From a bacterium (GTDB lineage Bacteria; Actinomycetota; Acidimicrobiia; Spongiisociales; ZC4RG35), in contig JAPPLW010000054.1 in the NCBI GenBank assembly GCA_028819345.1, forward strand, positions 1 through 39,695: DNA of 39,695 bases. The letters are read 5' to 3'. The notes under the pieces are model-generated. The model saw only the letters and a program-made list of their open reading frames with translations, was not told the origin of the DNA and made no database searches. Of this stretch, positions 35,712-39,695 are shown piece after piece. A program made the position numbers and the translations under genes. Every line of letters starts with the position of its first letter. The stretch's first letter is position 1.

Positions 35712-36461
35712 ATGGCCCAACTATCTGACATAGCCAACGAGTTCATCCGCGACGAGATCGAGGAGTTCCTCGAACGGCCCGAAGAGATCGAGAGGAACCT
35801 GGCGCTCTTCAGCCGGGTGTCGCCCGCCATGCAGGACATCGCCGCGGCTCTGATCGATGGAGACGACGTCACCGTCGATCGGCTGACCAGGAAGGCACTG
35901 GACGGGGGAGTCGGGGCCCTCGAGATCATGGACGACGGACTCATCGCCGGGATGGGGATAGTCGGCATCAAGTTCCGTGAGGGGTATGTATTCGTTCCGG
36001 AGGTTCTGGTGTCGGCACGGGCGATGAAAGCCGGCATGGCCCACATCGAGCCGATCCTGGCTGCCTCCGGGGTGGAACCCATCGGCACGGTGATCATGGG
36101 GACCGTCCAAGGCGATCTGCACGACATCGGCAAGAACCTTTGCATCATGATGTTGCGTGGCGGTGGTTTCACGGTGATCGACCTCGGCGTCAACACCTCC
36201 CCGGCCGAGTTCGTCGCCGCGGTGGAAGAGCACAGCGCCCATCTGATCGGCATGTCTGCCCTGCTGACCACCACGATGCCGAACATGGCCAAAACGGTGG
36301 AGGCCTTCAAGGACGCGGGCATACGGGAGTCGGTGCGGTTCATGGTCGGTGGCGCTCCGGTCACCCCGGAGTTCGGCAAGGACGTGGGCGCCGACGGCTA
36401 CGGCAAGGACGCGCTCGCCTGCGTGGAGTTGGCCAAGAAGCTAGCCGTCGAGGTCAACTGA
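35712..36461 (+). CDS. Corrinoid (B12-binding) methyl-carrier protein
   Basis: 249 residues in the MtbC/MttC/MtgC style. A helical N-terminal cap (AAALIDGDDVTVDRLTRKAL) is followed by a B12 Rossmann domain with the DxHxxG motif in GDLHDIGKNL (His137 as lower axial ligand), GMSALLTTTMPNM and FMVGGAPVT. It carries the methyl group on cobalt between the methyltransferases. The N-terminus is about 30 residues longer than typical homologues. No clear Shine-Dalgarno sequence precedes the ATG. It lies 51 bases after the URO-D gene and 12 bases before the four-Cys protein. Confidence 0.93.
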   Translation: MAQLSDIANEFIRDEIEEFLERPEEIERNLALFSRVSPAMQDIAAALIDGDDVTVDRLTRKALDGGVGALEIMDDGLIAGMGIVGIKFREGYVFVPEVLVSARAMKAGMAHIEPILAASGVEPIGTVIMGTVQGDLHDIGKNLCIMMLRGGGFTVIDLGVNTSPAEFVAAVEEHSAHLIGMSALLTTTMPNMAKTVEAFKDAGIRESVRFMVGGAPVTPEFGKDVGADGYGKDALACVELAKKLAVEVN

Positions 36462-36473
36462 ACAGGACGGGCA

Positions 36474-36815
36474 ATGTCCGATTCCGAGAAGCAGGCCTTC
36501 CAGGAGCGGCTGGACCGCATGGCTGCAATCTTCGCGGACATAGTTTCCCACGCTGAGGAATCCTCCCGCACCCGCTGTCCCTATCGCGACCGCCACGATC
36601 TCTGCACCGCTATGTTCCGATGCCGCAACCAGGCGCCCGTGGCCGACCGCGACTCGGACGAACTTGTCTGTACCCACGACGGCACCTTCGATTACCGCAC
36701 CGCTTGGGAATCCAATCCCCGAGCCTACGAGCGGACCCGGGAAAAGATAGTCAGGATCAAACAGGATGCGGAAGAGCGACGGAGACGCCGTTCCGGGGAG
36801 GACCCGATCCGGTGA
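36474..36815 (+). CDS. Small four-Cys protein of the corrinoid operon, unknown function
   Basis: 113 residues, start ATG 36474 with AGGACGGG upstream. An amphipathic N-terminal helix is followed by Cys35, Cys44, Cys50 and Cys66 (TRCPYRDRHDLCTAMFRC and ELVCTHDG), then a very basic helix (KQDAEERRRRRSG). The Cys spacing (x8, x5, x15) could bind zinc or an iron-sulfur cluster. I recognise no named family. Its stop overlaps the GTG start of the activator gene (GTGA), so it is a coupled part of the system, perhaps an electron donor or assembly factor. Confidence 0.7.
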   Translation: MSDSEKQAFQERLDRMAAIFADIVSHAEESSRTRCPYRDRHDLCTAMFRCRNQAPVADRDSDELVCTHDGTFDYRTAWESNPRAYERTREKIVRIKQDAEERRRRRSGEDPIR

Positions 36816-38491
36816 GCACCGTCGCCCATGGCGCGGAGACGCGGCCCCTTGTTGTCGGCAACACCATCTTCGACCATGCTGACGATTTGGGAGTCGAAGT
36901 GCCCACGTCGTGCCTGCGCAGGGGGGAATGTCACGAATGCGTGGTGGAGATAAGCGAAGGGATGGGAGCGCTGACGGAGCGAACCGAAGCCGAGCGGTTC
37001 CTTCGAGGTGATTTCCGCCTTGCGTGCCAGGCCCGGGTGGTGCGCGATGACCTCCCGGTCAGATTCGCACCACTGCGCAGACGGCCGAGGATCCTCGAGG
37101 CCAGCCGCCTGCGGGAGCGAGGGCCGGGCGACTTCTGTCCGGCCGTGACCCGGACGGGCGACGAGGTCAGATACGGGGATACGGTTCTCGACCGCTACCG
37201 GGGCGCCATTTGCGGGCTGGCGGTGGATCTTGGCACCACCACGGTGGTCCTCGAGTTGGTGGATCTCGAGTCGGGCGCCACATTGGGAGTGGCCGGGTTC
37301 GAGAATCCCCAGCAGTTCGGCGGCAGCGACGTGATGAACCGCATTTCCTACGAGGCCCGCCCGGGGGTGGCCGGAGAGCTCCAGAATGCCGCGGTGGCAG
37401 CCATCAACCGGGGTACCCGGGCCCTGGCCCGCCGAGCCGGTCGGCGCGTCCCGCAGGTATACGAGATCGTGGTGGCGGGCAACTCCACCATGAGGGACAT
37501 CCTGTTCGGATTGAGTGTGCAGAGCATCGGAGAGATGCCGTACAAGTCCCTGACCGAGCACGAGTACCTGGCCGGGCGCCGACCTAACACAGCGCTGGTC
37601 GCCGACAGCAGGAGTTTGGGATTGCGCGCCAACCGCCAGGCCAAGGTGTATGGGATTCCACTGGTGGCCAGTCATGTGGGCGCCGATGCGGTGTCCTGCT
37701 TGGAGACGGTTCGATTGGGAGAGGGGGGACGGACCGAGATGCTGGTCGACATGGGTACCAACACCGAGGTGGTGCTCAGCCATGGGGGCCGAATGTGGGC
37801 GGCCTCCTGTCCCGCGGGCCCGGCCTTCGAGGGCGGCCTGGTCACCTACGGGATGCGCGCCTACGACGGGGCCATCGAGTCCATTACGGTGTCCCAGGAC
37901 GGGACCGCGTCTTCCTACCAAACCATCGGGGACGAACCGGCGGTGGGGATCTGCGGTTCGGGCCTGGTTGACCTGCTGGCTGGGCTCCGCAGGCAGGGTC
38001 TGATGACCGAGCGGGGCGCCTTCCCTCATGATCGGAAGATGTTCGAAATCGACGTGGTACCCGAGCATGGCATCACCTTCTCGCGAGAGGATGCCAGCAA
38101 CCTCGCCCAGGCCAAGGCCGCCAACTACTGCGGGCAGTTGATCGTGATGCGGACCGCAGGGGTGGAACCCGCCGACATCGACCGGTTGTACCTGGCGGGA
38201 GGGTTCGCCACTTATCTGGATGTGAGCGCAGCCATCGAAATCGGCCTCATCGCACCGGTGGCCACGGAACGGGTGGTCAAAGTAGGCAACGCGGCCGTCG
38301 AAGGCGCTCGCGCCCTGCTGCTGTCGAAGAAAAAGCGACGCTGGGCAGAGGAGTTGACCGAGCGGATCACCCACATAGAGCTGGAGACCACCCCGGACTT
38401 CTTCGACATCTTCGTGGAAGGCTGCCAGCTGAAGCCGATGCCTCCTGTCTTTACGGGTCCGGAACCAGCGGCCCAACCGGTGCGATCATGA
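36812..38491 (+). CDS. Reductive activator of corrinoid proteins (RACE), 2Fe-2S ferredoxin plus ASKHA-fold domain
   Basis: 559 residues from GTG 36812, which overlaps the previous stop; the frame is open further upstream only as a shadow. A plant-type 2Fe-2S domain carries Cys34, Cys40, Cys43 and Cys72 (TSCLRRGECHEC, then LACQARV). The large ASKHA/DUF4445 domain follows, with GLAVDLGTTTVVLELVDL, VAGNSTMRDILFG, MLVDMGTNTEVVL, GICGSGLVDLLAG and LYLAGGFATYLD. RACE proteins use ATP and electrons to return inactive Co(II) corrinoid to Co(I). The domain order and length are normal. It overlaps the next gene by four bases. Confidence 0.93.
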   Translation: MSTVAHGAETRPLVVGNTIFDHADDLGVEVPTSCLRRGECHECVVEISEGMGALTERTEAERFLRGDFRLACQARVVRDDLPVRFAPLRRRPRILEASRLRERGPGDFCPAVTRTGDEVRYGDTVLDRYRGAICGLAVDLGTTTVVLELVDLESGATLGVAGFENPQQFGGSDVMNRISYEARPGVAGELQNAAVAAINRGTRALARRAGRRVPQVYEIVVAGNSTMRDILFGLSVQSIGEMPYKSLTEHEYLAGRRPNTALVADSRSLGLRANRQAKVYGIPLVASHVGADAVSCLETVRLGEGGRTEMLVDMGTNTEVVLSHGGRMWAASCPAGPAFEGGLVTYGMRAYDGAIESITVSQDGTASSYQTIGDEPAVGICGSGLVDLLAGLRRQGLMTERGAFPHDRKMFEIDVVPEHGITFSREDASNLAQAKAANYCGQLIVMRTAGVEPADIDRLYLAGGFATYLDVSAAIEIGLIAPVATERVVKVGNAAVEGARALLLSKKKRRWAEELTERITHIELETTPDFFDIFVEGCQLKPMPPVFTGPEPAAQPVRS

Positions 38492-39510
38492 GCCGCCGGT
38501 TCACGGTCATAGGCGAGAACGTCCACACCAGCCGGATCGTTCTCCGCAAGGGCAAACGATTCGCCATTCACGGGGGAGTCGAGGGGGTCAAGTTCGTGTC
38601 GGTGGACGGCAGTCCGGGTTTCTTGGTCATATCGGAGACCATGCGGGCAAGCCAGGCTTACGACGAGGGTCGCATCAAGCACATCGCCCTGGCTGTCGAC
38701 ACGGCGATGGGCGGCGGCGACGGGGCACAGGCGGGCTATGAGTACCTGCGGCGGGTGGTGGTCGACCAGGAACAGACAGGCGCCCACTACCTGGATGTGA
38801 ACGTCGACGAGATATCACTCAAACTCGTGGAGCAGCGCAAGGCCATGGAGTGGCTGGTCGGCTACGTTCGGTCGTTGACGACGCTTCCGATCTCGGTCGA
38901 CTCCTCCGACATCACCGTGATAGAGACCGGTCTGGCCGTAGCCACCGGGACCGGGGATGGGCGACCGATGCTCAACTCTGCTTCTCTGGAACGGGCCGAG
39001 GCCGTCGAACTGGCCGTCGAGTACGGAGCGAGGGTGATAGTCACGGCCGCCGGCGCCGCCGGGATGCCGTCGGACGCCGCCGAGCGGATCGACAACGCAT
39101 CGCGGATGGTGGAGGCCGCCCTCAGGGTGGGAATAGCCATGGAAGACATCTTCGTGGATCCGCTGGTGTTCCCCATTTCGGTGGATGGCGCCTTCGGGTT
39201 GCACACTCTCGACGCCATCCGCGAGATCCGGCGCCGTTTCGGCCCCGAGATCCACATCACGGGAGGTATGAGCAACGTCTCCTTCGGGATCCCCGCTCGT
39301 AGGTTGATGAACACCGTGTTCATCAACCTGGCGGTCGAGGCCGGAGCCGACAGCGGCATCATCGACCCGGTCATGAATCCACTCTCCGCCGTGTTCGCCG
39401 CCGACCGGGACTCGGAGCCCTACCGGATCGCCGAGGACGTTCTGCTGGGCAGGGACGAGCACTGCATGAATTACATCAGAGCATGGCGCAAAGGCGCTCT
39501 CAACCCGTGA
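38488..39510 (+). CDS. Methyltetrahydrofolate:corrinoid methyltransferase (MtrH/AcsE-like pterin-binding domain)
   Basis: 340 residues forming one TIM-barrel of the DHPS/pterin-binding class. Motifs are FTVIGENVHTSR at the N-terminus, AHYLDVNVDEI, LPISVDSSDITVIETGL, PMLNSASLERAE, IFVDPLVFPISVD and ITGGMSNVSFGIP. These match enzymes that exchange methyl groups between a corrinoid protein and tetrahydrofolate. As the last gene of the operon it would take the methyl group from the carrier into the folate pool. About 120 residues at the N-terminus hold a longer loop than in AcsE. Confidence 0.9.
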   Translation: MSRRFTVIGENVHTSRIVLRKGKRFAIHGGVEGVKFVSVDGSPGFLVISETMRASQAYDEGRIKHIALAVDTAMGGGDGAQAGYEYLRRVVVDQEQTGAHYLDVNVDEISLKLVEQRKAMEWLVGYVRSLTTLPISVDSSDITVIETGLAVATGTGDGRPMLNSASLERAEAVELAVEYGARVIVTAAGAAGMPSDAAERIDNASRMVEAALRVGIAMEDIFVDPLVFPISVDGAFGLHTLDAIREIRRRFGPEIHITGGMSNVSFGIPARRLMNTVFINLAVEAGADSGIIDPVMNPLSAVFAADRDSEPYRIAEDVLLGRDEHCMNYIRAWRKGALNP

Positions 39511-39633
39511 TCAGGGGGGCCGGGTTCGAGAGGCTCTGAGACCGCTTCCGTCCGGGGCGCTCCGGAGGAGTCTTCCTGTGGTCGCCACCGAGTAGGGTGT
39601 AACCGCCCCCCGGGGCCGGGCACCACTAGCATA

Positions 39634-39665
39634 GGGTGCTTAATAGGCCCGGATATTAAGCACCC
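39634..39665. repeat. Perfect 12-bp inverted repeat near the window end
   Basis: GGGTGCTTAATA (39634-39645) and TATTAAGCACCC (39654-39665) are perfect inverted copies around an 8-base GC spacer, in a 185-base tail without a gene (39511-39695). A run of 10 C follows directly (39663-39672). It could be an operator for a gene beyond the window, a terminator-like hairpin after the methyltransferase operon, or a mobile-element end. Confidence 0.6.
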
Positions 39666-39695
39666 CCCCCCCGCGAAAGAGGGGCCGGCGGGGTT

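Noticed and set aside
34335-35720. 461-residue minus-strand frame opposite the URO-D methyltransferase
   Set aside because: No recognisable domain, and it overlaps a clear conserved gene on the plus strand.
36725-38476. 583-residue minus-strand frame opposite the RACE gene
   Set aside because: It is a shadow of the GC-rich third positions. The plus strand encodes a full RACE protein with all motifs.
14636-39665. Shared CTTAATA in the dnaK operator and the terminal palindrome as a common regulon motif
   Set aside because: Seven AT-rich bases match by chance easily, and the surrounding symmetry differs.

Overview
The window is high-GC DNA with densely packed genes. Its gene set points to an actinobacterial chromosome, possibly an Acidimicrobiia-like lineage: a dnaK-grpE-dnaJ-hspR heat-shock operon, a class II (GlpX) fructose bisphosphatase, a GPP34-family protein, a probable acyl-CoA carboxylase epsilon subunit beside methylmalonyl-CoA epimerase, a stand-alone LigD-type primase/polymerase, and exported proteins with Cys-containing S-layer-homology-like repeats. 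The lineage is an inference from gene content only.

Layout. 1-7.6 kb is housekeeping: aspartate kinase (cut by the window edge), a membrane-anchored cyclophilin, a PHP phosphoesterase overlapping the MurJ lipid II flippase, GPP34, methylmalonyl-CoA epimerase with the epsilon-like protein, GlpX and a HAD phosphatase. 7.7-10.2 kb is a large exported protein with three SLH-like repeats and 14 beta-propeller blades. 10.25-14.7 kb is the heat-shock operon, read leftward from a clear sigma-70-type promoter with an inverted repeat near its start point. 14.7-19 kb, leftward, holds msrB, a NUDIX hydrolase, a selenoprotein, a thioredoxin-domain partner protein, ogt and an ECF sigma factor. 19-24.4 kb holds a LigD polymerase, dcd, a second SLH protein fused to an M16 protease, and tRNA-Gly(CCC).

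24.4-31.2 kb is an accessory, partly decayed region. It has an alpha/beta hydrolase, a Gfo/Idh/MocA protein with a Gal80-like EWP motif, the 3' part of a hydantoinase B gene abutting the 3' part of a peptide ABC permease, a peptide ABC ATPase, a DUF4268 nuclease-like gene and a frameshifted macrodomain gene. 31.3-33 kb holds a metallo-beta-lactamase-fold hydrolase and a flavin-reductase-like protein with a repeated N-terminal segment, ending at a bidirectional terminator.

33.1-39.5 kb is a corrinoid-dependent methyl-transfer locus. A URO-D-family methyltransferase, a B12-binding corrinoid protein, a small four-Cys protein, a RACE-type reductive activator and a methyltetrahydrofolate:corrinoid methyltransferase form one rightward operon. 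A divergent M24/creatinase-like protein that has lost canonical metal ligands lies beside it. Together these suggest demethylation of an unidentified methylated compound, with the methyl group passed to tetrahydrofolate.

The two most notable systems are: (1) a UGSC-type selenoprotein whose in-frame UGA is followed at the right distance by a perfect 8-bp stem-loop (candidate bacterial SECIS), with a CxxC thioredoxin-like partner directly upstream; and (2) the corrinoid methyl-transfer operon with its four-Cys protein and altered M24 enzyme.
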